Origin: Chara braunii
Lineage: Eukaryota > Streptophyta > Charophyceae > Charales > Characeae
DNA: 24,351 bases
Reading direction: 5' to 3'
Assembly: GCA_003427395.1 (NCBI GenBank)
Contig: BFEA01000317.1
Span: 1,284,952-1,309,302, forward strand
The notes under the pieces were generated by a model. It did not search any database. It saw nothing but the letters and a program-made list of their open reading frames with translations, and was not told where the DNA came from. The translations under genes were made by a program, and so were the position numbers. Of this stretch, positions 1-8,390 are shown piece by piece. Numbering within the stretch: the stretch's first letter is position 1; each line of letters opens with the position of its first letter.

Positions 1-48
<48 letters not shown>
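1..48. repeat. (AG)24 microsatellite at window edge
   Basis: Perfect AG dinucleotide repeat from the first base to base 48. It is followed by pyrimidine-rich unique sequence (49-152) with no recognisable gene. Because the other end of the window is also a dinucleotide repeat, the edge may be an assembly break. Confidence 0.98.
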
Positions 49-51
<3 letters not shown>

Positions 52-152
52 CTGTTCACCCCTTCCCCTGCCCACCCCTGTCCACCCTTCCCTCCTTCCA
101 CTTTTCCGCCCCGCCTCTCACGCGGTCACTAACTCCCCCTCCCCGTTTCCCC

Positions 153-161
153 GCCACGTGG
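153..161. repeat. Left target-site duplication of the Penelope-like element
   Basis: GCCACGTGG directly precedes the element and recurs exactly at 5023-5031 directly after it. The match is 11 bp if the preceding CC, which could belong to the element end, is counted. The core CCACGTGG is palindromic (G-box-like). Short, variable duplications are usual for PLEs. Confidence 0.85.
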
Positions 162-619
162 GGGCAAAGGGAAGTGCACACCACCCGAAGAAGATGCACA
201 CAGTCACTCAAAGGAGTAGACAAAAGCACTACCCGCAGTGCGGGATGTCAAATGAAAGAATTAACATCATAGATGTCGCATCCCCCCGCCACCATCTTCT
301 TGCCGTCAACCCCAAGAACCACCGATCGTGTCGACAAAACAGGCGGTGGTCGCGCGCCGCTGAAAGTCAGCTGCGGGCGACTACCTGAAAAGGGACTGCC
401 GGATGAGAGGACAGAAAAGGACGTACTAAACCGTTATATACTGATTCCTACAACTTGGACTACAAATCTGCACCCGGTAATACGGCCTAAAATTGTCGCA
501 TAGGGCTAGCGGTCAGGCCCCGAATCGAACCCTTCTTTGCTGCGAAATGTTCCAGAACCTTCAAAAAAACTTTAACAGGGAAGCCCTTCTTTTCGTAGGT
601 CATTTTCAAAAGTTGGACC
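162..619 (-). repeat. 3' pseudo-LTR of the PLE
   Basis: A 458 bp direct repeat of 4594-5022. By eye there are about 17 substitutions, a 1 bp indel and one extra block of roughly 29 bp near 285-315. On the plus strand it begins GGGCAAAG and ends TTGGACC, so it lacks the TG..CA termini of a true LTR. PLE copies typically carry such pseudo-LTRs because they insert as partial tandem units. I found no canonical hammerhead core (CTGANGA...GAAA) on either strand. Confidence 0.88.
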
Positions 620-669
620 TGTACAGGTATTTTCTCTCGAAAAGTTGTATTTGCATCAATCCTATAGAG

Positions 670-891
670 TCAACCTGCGACCGCCGCGGCCTTCTGGCTT
701 CTACTGGACCAAGATGCGAAATCTTGCCCAGCTCTGATACCCGTGACCAAGCCTAGCTTAAGCTCTTCCTCATTCTGAATTCTCTGAAAAGACCCAACAA
801 AGGGTTGTTTCTCACGAACTTCAAGGGCGCAGCCCAGAAACTCCCAACCCCCAGACCCATCATCTGTTCGTTTCAATGATAAGGTCCAGGG
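670..891 (-). pseudogene. C-terminal RT remnant after an in-frame stop (PLE)
   Basis: This is the same reading frame as the RT ORF, continuing directly after the TAA at 892-894. It includes the block WEFLGCALEV, which fits the conserved FLG/FLD block that follows motif C in PLE reverse transcriptases. The frame runs about 74 codons and then stops (TGA at 670-672), about 50 nt before the 3' pseudo-LTR. The thumb region therefore seems short, and the last ~30 residues look unlike the rest. Either the 3' end of the ORF is deleted or the tail is diverged. No second endonuclease domain follows the RT, consistent with the permuted architecture. Confidence 0.7.
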
Positions 892-2217
892 TTAGCAATT
901 CTCGAATCGTTTCCTAATCTTGGTCGCCTGAAGATAGGACGCTCCGTTATCCTTTTTGCAGAGCACAAACAACGAAACATCATCCATAAGTCGTATCCCG
1001 TGCACCAACTTCCTCTGGCTACCTAAAGAATTCAGGAAAAGAGACTCAGAATGAGCACACATGATACAGGCGAGGGGAGGGCTCATGCTGCTACCCATCG
1101 ATATACCCAAAACCTGTTTCAGCAGTATCCCGGATGCAACAGTAAAGGTATGGGTAAGGGTAAATTTTACAAAGTTCCGAATATCATCAAAGGTAATCTC
1201 TACCCAACCCAAGTCCCTTGATCCTTTGCTAACAGATGCCCCTCGTCCTCGTGGATTAACCCAGACACTCTGCTTTCCCCGCTGTTCATGCCAATCTAGC
1301 AACCAATGTACAGCATTCCAAATCGAATCGTGAGGAAGTTGCGAAAATATATCCTTTATGTCATAGGATGCCCCCACCACTTTTTTGTACTTGCCCCTTT
1401 CAGCTGCATGATTTATCCTACCCAGCTTTTTTGCTAACACCCCAACAAATGTCAAATTAAAATGAAGACCGGGAGATAAGGAGTTAAGCAGGCAGTTCAA
1501 ACCTTTAGCCACTTTACGTCCAGCCAGGGCGCTCGGTTCACTAAAGGTAGGGCAGATAGGGCGGAAGCGGTCCAGATCTTTGTGTTTAGGAATTTCATAA
1601 CTCTTGCCAATAGTCCCATGGGGTACCCAGCTGCGCACTCGATGTAAACCCAGCGCTCGATACTCCATTTTTGCCGAAAGTAAGATCTCACTTTCCGGCT
1701 CAGTCTGAGCCACATAACAACTACTACACACAAAAAGGTCTTGCATAGCTTCATGATACGATCGCGGACAGAGTACAATCGTCTCCCCCGGATTACGGTC
1801 GGCAGGAGCTAGGACCAAACCATCATACAATCTTCCAATAGCATGTACTTCCTCACTAGACGTCTCGTCCGTGCGGATCTTGGTATCATTCATGCAACTC
1901 AAACTCTCATCCAGGGAAAACAACGGCTTATCACATCCGCCAATCTGCCATTTGGCACAAGATTCTACCAGTTTTGAGAGTAACAGCTCTGCTCTACCTG
2001 CCCTGGAGGCTCTGGGAATGTTACACGCATTGAAAACGAATTTCGGAACGCGCACATCTTCCCAAATCCTAAATCTCACATGTCCTTTATACCTTGGAAG
2101 CGGGAGACCTGTACAGGTGCAGGCCGAAACCTCCCGACGAGCGTAGCGTCGGTGGTTATGTAATATGTCAGCAACTGATGGATTCTTGGTCCAAACAGTT
2201 ATGACTTTCCGCTTCAA
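892..2217 (-). CDS. Penelope-like reverse transcriptase (truncated by in-frame stop)
   Basis: The 441-codon frame would copy the element RNA into DNA at the nick made by the endonuclease. N-terminal part: residues 30-38 hold a CxC motif (SACTCTG). Residues 134-150 (LVLAPADRNPGETIVLC) match the ADKG-type block characteristic of PLE RTs. Residues 207-221 read YEIPKHKDLDRFRPI, the PLE PKxHK...RPI block. Catalytic motifs: motif A at 285-291 (YDIKDIF, Asp286), motif B at 368-383 (Q..GISMGSSMSPPLA), motif C at 410-414 (LMDDV, Asp412-413, near nt 984-979). The first codon given is TTG; no ATG is needed, because the frame is open back through two codons to the TGA ending the GIY-YIG ORF. This is therefore most likely the second half of one EN-RT protein. 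It ends at TAA 892-894, after motif C and before the thumb, so the protein as written is incomplete. Confidence 0.85.
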   Translation of the reverse strand: MKRKVITVWTKNPSVADILHNHRRYARREVSACTCTGLPLPRYKGHVRFRIWEDVRVPKFVFNACNIPRASRAGRAELLLSKLVESCAKWQIGGCDKPLFSLDESLSCMNDTKIRTDETSSEEVHAIGRLYDGLVLAPADRNPGETIVLCPRSYHEAMQDLFVCSSCYVAQTEPESEILLSAKMEYRALGLHRVRSWVPHGTIGKSYEIPKHKDLDRFRPICPTFSEPSALAGRKVAKGLNCLLNSLSPGLHFNLTFVGVLAKKLGRINHAAERGKYKKVVGASYDIKDIFSQLPHDSIWNAVHWLLDWHEQRGKQSVWVNPRGRGASVSKGSRDLGWVEITFDDIRNFVKFTLTHTFTVASGILLKQVLGISMGSSMSPPLACIMCAHSESLFLNSLGSQRKLVHGIRLMDDVSLFVLCKKDNGASYLQATKIRKRFENC

Positions 2218-2223
2218 AGTGTC

Positions 2224-3312
2224 TCATACCGCAAGTGGAATCGGGAGATCGTCGATCTTACCATCAGGAATTCGACGAACCCCTCCCAGGCTAATATGAT
2301 CGTCATACTGAACTCTGACGACTAGCTTCTTCTGAATGTCAAACCCATAACCGCTCCTGATAGCCGTATTGACTATACGTCTAAGCAAGGAACGTGTTTG
2401 TTTCCTGTGGAAATCCTTAATGACTGGATACAAACCAAGTAGAAAGCAGAGATCGCACCTTTCAGCCGTGATTCTCTTAGTCCGCTGTTTCAGAAGAGAA
2501 ATGAGATACCTCTTACCCTTTGTATTGACTCTCCTCCACTTACGTAGATTAGCGATCCGCAGCCTGTCTCCCCGTTCCAGGATATGCTTGCAATCCCGTA
2601 ACAAGCAAGTCTTACCATTGCTTTCCACAATAGTTTCTCCGAACCATCGATTAACCCATTTCCACCCATCGAACCAATTGTTCCCTCCATTAGACGACAG
2701 TGTAAAACGTCTCACATCCCTATGGTCCTGTTCATTCAACATACTAATTAGTCGAATGCTAGCTCGCTCGATGTCAACGCAAAATGAAATGATCTTAATA
2801 TCGCCCGAAAAGTTACTAAGATTCTGCCCTTCGTTCTGCACTCGTTTCTTTTTCCTTTCCTTCTTACCACCCCTTCTCCGCCTCCTATTAGTGATTCTCC
2901 GACCAACAGTATTAAGAGCAGGACACCAGTGCTTGATATAGTAACTTTCAAAGGTTGTGAGCTCATCGGCTACAATAGCTACTAGCGGTAGAAGGACATA
3001 GTTTTCCTGTCTGTAGCTTTGTAACCAGCGGTGGAAGTGATTACCCGCCTTATCCTGTCTACTCTTCCCTCGATGTTCATTCCATCTCACGTTAAGGTTC
3101 CGCTCAGTCTTACCAATATACATTGATTTACTGTATGGTGAAATACCCACATACACACAACACTCAGCTGAGTCGAACCCATCTTCGTGATTCAGGCACC
3201 AATCATCCCAATCGACGAGAAATTTATTTCCCCCAGGTATACAACCACGTTTAGTTAGAGCAAAAATTACCCACCGCAAGCTAGCTTCGACATCAGAATT
3301 ACTCCCACACAT
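2224..3312 (-). CDS. GIY-YIG endonuclease (N-terminal half of PLE ORF2)
   Basis: A 362-residue ORF with a clear GIY-YIG nuclease domain that would nick the target to prime reverse transcription. Signature elements are VYVG at 53-56, YIGKT at 65-69, Arg76 and His80 (VRWNEH), the metal-binding Glu122 (FESYYI) and PALN at 131-134. All key residues are present. A very basic stretch at 142-158 (RRRRR..KK.RKKKR) may bind nucleic acid or act as a nuclear signal. The rest, to 362, is a linker without a recognised domain. The ATG (GGAATGTG) lies 62 nt after the ORF1 stop in another frame, so reinitiation or another downstream-start mechanism would be needed. The stop is a single TGA (2224-2226), after which the frame stays open into the RT. 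Endonuclease ahead of RT is the reverse of canonical Penelope. Confidence 0.87.
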   Translation of the reverse strand: MCGSNSDVEASLRWVIFALTKRGCIPGGNKFLVDWDDWCLNHEDGFDSAECCVYVGISPYSKSMYIGKTERNLNVRWNEHRGKSRQDKAGNHFHRWLQSYRQENYVLLPLVAIVADELTTFESYYIKHWCPALNTVGRRITNRRRRRGGKKERKKKRVQNEGQNLSNFSGDIKIISFCVDIERASIRLISMLNEQDHRDVRRFTLSSNGGNNWFDGWKWVNRWFGETIVESNGKTCLLRDCKHILERGDRLRIANLRKWRRVNTKGKRYLISLLKQRTKRITAERCDLCFLLGLYPVIKDFHRKQTRSLLRRIVNTAIRSGYGFDIQKKLVVRVQYDDHISLGGVRRIPDGKIDDLPIPLAV

Positions 3313-3374
3313 TCCTTACGCTTGCTGATCAGCGTTCGACATATCCCCCAGAGGCGCTTAATAGGCCAAGCTCT

Positions 3375-4457
3375 TCAGTCCACGTTATCGCTTTCTTCGT
3401 TGGATGAAGAAGTAGCTGCATCGGGACTACTTGTGGTCATTGCACATGGTGGAGGAGCGGGTGCAGCCTTCCAGTGTCCAAAGGCTTTAGCCGCCCGCCG
3501 TTCGGCAAGATCTGCAATCGCTTGTTGTTTACGGATGTAAGGAACTTGCTCTCGCTTGCAGATCACTTTCACTTCTTTATAGTCCAAATTCTCGAGCAGC
3601 TCCTTACAATTCCGTATGAAGCGATCGTGAGCATCTGGGCCGGCCTCCGGGACAATCTCCTTAGTGATGTTACGAGGAACAATTGGGAGGCGCGAATTTC
3701 TCCCGCTTGCCGAACCGTACATTCTTCGTGTCGTACAGGTAAGTGGAGTGATAGCAGGTGACTCCATCTCGTCTTCAGAAGAAGATGAAGAACTTAAGGT
3801 CAAGTTCTCCGTTCCGGCTTGAATAGCCGCCAAGTCTTCGTCCGTATCCGGGTCCTTCGGCGCCGGTTGTCTCAACTTCCATTGAAGGGTCCGCTTATGT
3901 CGGTGTCGCTCGTGCTTGTTTTCCGTGTCTCGGACTTGTGCTGAGGGTCCCCATCTTCGTGACAGCTGCATGTCGATGATTCTCGCCACTCTTAGATCGT
4001 TCTCGTGCTTCTCACGTTCTTTCTTCTCTCTCCTGCGTTTCTCTTTCTCCTCTCTCTCCAGAGCTTCCTTTCGTAATTTATTCCGTTCTTCCTTCTCTTT
4101 GCGTTTCTGTTCCGTAGCGGTCTCCTTAGCCAGGAGCATAGCCACGAATTCGCCGGTTGTATCTTTAGGTGCTCCGTACTTGGATTCGTATTTGTCCGCT
4201 GATGGCGATCTTCGTGGTGGTTCCCATCGATTACGTCGTGGCGAAGAAGACCGCTCTCTCGGCTCCACCGTTCTCCCCTCCAGTTCCGATAACCGTAACC
4301 GGTCCGCTTTCTCTTTCTGTTCTTTCCAGTAAAGTCCACACTCTCGTGCAAAATGTCCGTAATGCTTACAAGAGTAGCATTGAGGAACATTTCGCCGGTC
4401 AGTCGGTGCTCCCTCCCTCACTTCGCTGCTAGACCGCTGCTGGCTAGTAGATGCCAT
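3375..4457 (-). CDS. Gag-like CCHC zinc-knuckle protein (PLE ORF1)
   Basis: A 360-residue ORF, first in the element. Its ATG has a strong context (ACCATGG) and sits 136 nt inside the 5' pseudo-LTR. It has one zinc knuckle, Cys26-Cys29-His34-Cys39 (CYSCKHYGHFAREC), of the retroviral nucleocapsid type, which suggests binding of element RNA. Residues ~105-170 are highly charged Lys/Glu/Arg sequence likely to form a long helix or coiled coil. A Ser/acidic patch follows near 220-232. Residues ~286-325 (LLENLDYKEVKVICKREQ and following) look like a SAP-type helix-extended-helix nucleic-acid-binding motif; this is a weak match by eye. No capsid fold could be identified. Not all PLEs carry such an ORF; here it lies inside the pseudo-LTR and TSD boundaries, so it belongs to the element. 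It is uninterrupted, in contrast to the EN-RT frame. Confidence 0.82.
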   Translation of the reverse strand: MASTSQQRSSSEVREGAPTDRRNVPQCYSCKHYGHFARECGLYWKEQKEKADRLRLSELEGRTVEPRERSSSPRRNRWEPPRRSPSADKYESKYGAPKDTTGEFVAMLLAKETATEQKRKEKEERNKLRKEALEREEKEKRRREKKEREKHENDLRVARIIDMQLSRRWGPSAQVRDTENKHERHRHKRTLQWKLRQPAPKDPDTDEDLAAIQAGTENLTLSSSSSSEDEMESPAITPLTCTTRRMYGSASGRNSRLPIVPRNITKEIVPEAGPDAHDRFIRNCKELLENLDYKEVKVICKREQVPYIRKQQAIADLAERRAAKAFGHWKAAPAPPPCAMTTSSPDAATSSSNEESDNVD

Positions 4458-4593
4458 GGTACCTCAACTCTCACCCGCACCGTAATCACTTGCAGGCGAG
4501 CGCAAAAGTCCGTAACCTCTATCTTACTTCAAAAAAGTCTTAACCACCAAATCGGAGCAGCAACCCTCCGGCGGTTATCAAGTGCTTGCGAAA

Positions 4594-5022
4594 GGGCAAA
4601 GGAAAGTCACACCACCCGAAGACGATGCACACAGTCACTCAAAGGAGTAGACAAAAGCAGTACCCGCTGTGCGGGATGTCAAATGAAAGAATTAACATCA
4701 TAGATGTTGCATCCCCTTGAACCACCGATCGTGCCGACAAAACAGGCAGTGGTCGCGCGCCGCTGAAAGTCAGCTGCGGGCGACCACCTGAAAAGGGACT
4801 GCCGGATGAGAGGACAAAAAAGGACGTACTAAACCGTTATATATTGATTCCTACAACTTGGACTACAAATCTGCACCCGGTAATACGGCCTAAAATTGTC
4901 GCATAAGGCTAGCGGTCAGGCCCCAAATTGGACCCTTCTTTGCTGCAAAATGTTCCAGAACCTTCAAGAAAACTTTAACAGGGAAGCCCTTCTTTTCGTA
5001 GGTCATTTTCAAAAGTTGGACC
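4594..5022 (-). repeat. 5' pseudo-LTR of the PLE
   Basis: A 429 bp direct copy of 162-619 in the same orientation, upstream of ORF1 on the minus strand. By PLE precedent it would supply the promoter for the element, but I could not identify a TATA box or initiator with confidence. It lacks a block of about 29 bp present in the 3' copy. Confidence 0.88.
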
Positions 5023-5031
5023 GCCACGTGG
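5023..5031. repeat. Right target-site duplication of the PLE
   Basis: GCCACGTGG, identical to 153-161. Together the two copies define the insertion point in a pre-existing purine/pyrimidine-rich locus. Confidence 0.85.
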
Positions 5032-5038
5032 CCAGCCA

Positions 5039-5345
5039 CAGAAAGAGAGAGAGAGGAGGGGGGGGGGGGGCAAGAGAGAGAGAGAGAGAGACCTCCTGCT
5101 CCTCCACCACAACTTTGTCCTCCTCCCGCTCCTCCCGTTCCTCCTCCTGCTCCTCCCGCTCCTCCTCCGGCTCCCCCTCCTCCTCCGGCTCCCGCTCCTC
5201 CTCCCACTCCTCCTCCCTCTCCTTCTCCCGCTCCCCCTCCTGCTGCTCCTCCTGCTCTTCCTGCTCCTCCTCCCTCTCCTTCTCCCGCTTCACCTCCTCC
5301 TCCCGTACCTCCTCCCGCTCCTCCTACCCGCCCTGTTGCCTCCTC
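5039..5345. repeat. GA/CT-rich low-complexity tract
   Basis: GA repeats with a G13 run (5058-5070) lead into about 240 bp of CTCCTCC-type pyrimidine triplets. Both strands appear open (Ser/Arg-rich one way, Glu/Gly-rich the other) only because the composition excludes stop codons. No domain or codon structure supports a gene. Confidence 0.85.
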
Positions 5346-8250
5346 TCCGCTTTGTCTCTCGACTCTCTCTCTCCCGTGAGACCGGCCAGCGTCGCCCTGC
5401 TCGGCCTGCACCTTTCCGAGAGACGCACCGTCTTGCACTGGCCTGGCCCCATCGACCTGCTTGGCCGCTCCCTTCCTAGGCCCTAGGCCCATTTCGAATT
5501 TCCCAGGGAAGCACAACCGAAAATCGCCTCGGCTTTCGCAACAATGGAAATGGAGGCTCGTGTGGGATGCTCACATCACTACTTACGACGTACATACAGA
5601 GAGGAAAGGAAAGGAGAGGAAGAATGGGAGAGAGAGAGAGAGACGGAGGGGATATATAGTTCAAGAGAACAAGTGGGGGCGAGGACAAGGGCGGAACAAT
5701 AAGCACGCATAATAGATCAAGGGACCAAATTGGCAATCAGCCGTGAACTTAACTTTCCCAAAAGAACGAAGGGAAGAATCGACGTTCACAGGTGCGCAAA
5801 CCCTCCGCTCTCTTATCATGGCTCCTGACCAGGCAACTCTCAATCACAAACATGCTTCCATTCACTGGCACTGGCGATCCCAACTGCCACGTACCAACCA
5901 CCGAACCACAACGATCGTCACCCTGCCAACTCAGCTCCTACATTGACTACCCCTTATCCCGCAGTTCATCGCGGCCACCTTTGCACAGCCTTGCGGAACC
6001 ACTGTTAGCTCCTGAGGACTTTCCGACTCGCTGTGCATTCCCATCACCTAACCACGACTTCCAGGAAGTTGGCGGATGGGTAGAGAGAGAGAGAGAGAGA
6101 GAGCTCTTCGGGAGCGTTTGCAGATTTTATTGTTGCGAGCAGGAGGGCAGCAGAGGGAGGAGTAGGGGGTAAGGATTGAGAAGAGCGAAGGAGGGGTTTG
6201 TGATGATCGTTCGTGAGTAGCCATATCAATCCCGCAGGCCTTTTGTGTAGTCAATTTGATTACTTCAGGCGAGGAGGAGTTTTTCTCCTTACACGATATC
6301 GATCAGTGCGCCCGAGCATCCTAGGTGGGATCGATAGGGTGTTCTGTTGCCAGGAGGCGGGTGGGAAGGAGAAAGGCGTGAAAATCAGCGTGTAGAGGGT
6401 CCAAGATTCGGACCGGAAGGAGTGAGGGTGAAGCACGAGAGAGAGAAGGGATAAAAAACAGTTACAGACGAAGAGAATAAGACGCGAAGAAGAATGGGGG
6501 AAGATACGAGCGAAAAGGAGGGGGGGGGGGCAGAGGGAAGGTTGCAGATGCCTCGTTAGTACTTGGGAGAGAAGAATGACATCGAAAACAGTTGCGTTCC
6601 TACACCAAACTATTTTAAGAATGAGAAATTCAAATGTTATACAGGCGCACAAATTTGATCGCACAAAAATCCCACGTCTATCCAGTTGCTCACCGAGAGT
6701 TCACTGATGTTTCTAGTACGGGTACGGGAAATTCTCTATTCAAGAAATGACATGTCAACGAAAAAGATGCCCGCAAATCCTGGAATCCCCAACCGCCAAA
6801 CAAAATTCACAGCGCGTTCACTAAAGCGCGCAAAATTCCTATGTACATGTTTGAATTCAAAAGAGACGGAGGAAAAGGGAACGTCCTCTTGGGTTCGGGA
6901 GGGCCTAAATGGCCAACACTCAGCAACAGTAAAAGGAGAGAGGGGGGGGGGGGGGGGGGGCAGTTGATTCAACAAAAGTGGCGAGGACTACGGGAGATAT
7001 TTCTGGTATGGGAATGAGTTCGTCACAGGCCACCTTGTATCGTAGCAATTCGGGGTGTGAGGCGTGGTAGAGGTTAGGTATTGAGGATATGAGGGTTGAG
7101 GCAGTTTTAGGGTTGGACTGCTGAATGGCACTAGGATCAAGGTTTCAGAGTCGAAACTCCTGTGTAATGATCCCAACCCGATTCAAACTCCGAAATCCCA
7201 ACATACACCAACAAAACATTCACAGGAGAATTGAGACCAAAGTCGAAAGATGAGATCAACCCAAAGCAGCAGAAAACATCTGTTCAATCATATCTCTGAT
7301 ACGCTAAAAGAACTCTGGTGGAGTCGCTATGAGTCCTTGAGTTGATAAGCTCGTTCGCCCCGCTAAGTTCAATTGGATTCCACAAGGACGGTCATCGTTG
7401 AACTTGAGAGGCCGCAAAACTCGAATGATCTCGACACTCCCCTCTTCTTTCTCGCAACTCCGAGTATCTGAGGATGTTTAAGGAATTCATGTTTGTATTA
7501 TGGAATGAGTGGATGCACGCTCTCAATTAGACCGCCTGCTGATTAGAACAAATGGATGTTGTACTCGTTTCTTCTTGGATTAAGTACAGACTAGTTAGGT
7601 GGATGTAATCTGGTTTTTACTTGTGCCATGTGGACCAAACACTCTAATCCGACCGGGTGCCGACTTTCCGCGCCCCCATCTCAACTTTTCCCCTGTAACG
7701 AGGAACAGACACGTGTATGTGAGTGGGACGTATGAGAAGCCGTCGCCAAGATCGACAAAAGATATTATTTTCCACCAGAGACGGGGTGTTCCAGGTTTGT
7801 AGGTGATGGTTTTGTCATAGTGGACACGCACTTCCCTTCGTATTCATTGTCGTTGCCCTTTAATGAGTTAATCGTCATCCTGTCGACAACATTGGCACCC
7901 CATTGGCCTAGCACTCCGAGTCTATGCAGTGAGTGTTGCCGCACCAAACGTTATAGGAAAAGGGGGTTCCATTATCGAATACTTGGCGAAGACGAACACC
8001 AGGAACGAGCAACCAGGTTGAGACCTTCCACGTCGCTGGTAGCCCATGACGGTACTTCTTAGATTGAATGTGTGTTTGCAAATCAGGCGTGCTTATCCCT
8101 TTCTCCGCGCGACAGAGACCCGTTCTCGTTAAAACCGGAACCATGCGAGGGACTTCAATTCCATCTGAGTCCCACACTCAATTTCCAAAAAAAAATCATT
8201 GGCACACCCCATGTCACTTTCTTTCAAGGTCAATCCAACGTGTGGGTGTT
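5346..8250. other. Non-coding spacer, no recognised gene
   Basis: About 2.9 kb with only short open frames and no recognisable domain. It contains GA-rich patches (5600-5645, 6080-6103), a G10-11 run (about 6510-6520) and a G19 run (6942-6960), which could form G-quadruplexes or simply be homopolymers. One frame at 5852-6067 has a less biased composition and is listed separately. No transposon termini or RNA genes were recognised. Confidence 0.5.
5852..6067 (+). other. Weak candidate for a first coding exon
   Basis: An ATG at 5852 opens a frame whose first ~72 codons are non-repetitive (start MLPFTGTGDPNC, then a Ser/Pro-rich stretch). The frame meets a GT near 6067 just before a GA microsatellite. 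The frame stays open to 6172 but becomes simple repeat. There is no family match, and no convincing splice partner was found. It could equally be a chance open frame in GC-moderate DNA. Confidence 0.12.
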
Positions 8251-8390
8251 GAAGGTGAGTGAAGGTGAGTGAGGGTGAGTGAGGGTGAGTGAGGGTGAGT
8301 GAGGGTGAGTGAGGGTGAGTGAGGGTGAGTGAAGGTGAGTGAGGGTGAGTGAGGGTGAGTGAGGGTGAGTGAGGGCGAGTGAGGGCGAGT
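8251..8390. repeat. 10-bp minisatellite, 14 units
   Basis: Fourteen head-to-tail units of GAGGGTGAGT without indels. Units 1, 2 and 9 read GAAGGTGAGT, and units 13-14 read GAGGGCGAGT. A degenerate partial unit follows. The open frames across it on the minus strand (repeating Ser-Pro-Ser-Leu-Thr) are by-products of the repeat. Confidence 0.97.

Larger units (their letters stand above)
162..5022 (-). mobile_element. Penelope-like retroelement, permuted EN-RT order, with Gag-like ORF1
   Basis: Complete insertion of about 4.86 kb read on the minus strand. In element order it has: a 5' pseudo-LTR (5022-4594), a 136 nt leader, a Gag-like CCHC ORF (4457-3375), a GIY-YIG endonuclease ORF (3312-2224), an RT ORF (2217-892, continuing to 670 past a stop), and a 3' pseudo-LTR (619-162). 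Exact 9-11 bp duplications flank it. PLE assignment rests on the GIY-YIG domain combined with an RT that has the PLE signature blocks (an ADK-G-like motif, YxxPKxHK..RPI, a DIKD motif A, MDD motif C). It also rests on pseudo-LTRs that lack TG..CA ends. Endonuclease upstream of RT matches the permuted Naiad/Chlamys-type PLEs known from green algae and invertebrates. A canonical LTR element is excluded: no integrase, protease or tRNA primer site was seen. Two in-frame stops suggest that this copy is defective unless they are recoded. Confidence 0.88.

Noticed and set aside
360-460. Hammerhead ribozyme in the pseudo-LTR (GGATGAGAGG...GAAAAGG looked suggestive)
   Set aside because: The first core differs from CTGANGA and no helix II forms before the GAAA. 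No canonical core was found on either strand by eye.
162-619. The 162-619 / 4594-5022 repeats as true LTRs
   Set aside because: They lack TG..CA ends, and no primer-binding site, integrase or protease lies between them.
892-3312. RT plus GIY-YIG as a group II intron, retron or phage/homing system
   Set aside because: Pseudo-LTRs, target duplication, PLE-specific RT blocks and the eukaryotic repeat context fit a Penelope-like element. No intron RNA structure or prokaryotic features were seen.
4896-5516. Long overlapping open frames on both strands encoding Ser/Arg- or Gly/Glu-rich proteins
   Set aside because: They are by-products of GA/CT triplet repeats; no domain and no unbiased segment beyond the pseudo-LTR.
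6942-6960. G19 run (also about 5058-5070 and 6510-6520) as a functional G-quadruplex
   Set aside because: Homopolymer runs without promoter or gene context; common in such repeat-rich DNA and prone to assembly error.
7595-8177. Minus-strand frames at 7595-7831 and 7908-8177 as a host gene
   Set aside because: Composition is unbiased, but there is no recognisable domain, no consistent frame and no splice signals linking them.
8251-8390. CRISPR array
   Set aside because: Units are contiguous 10-mers with no spacers, in a eukaryotic context.
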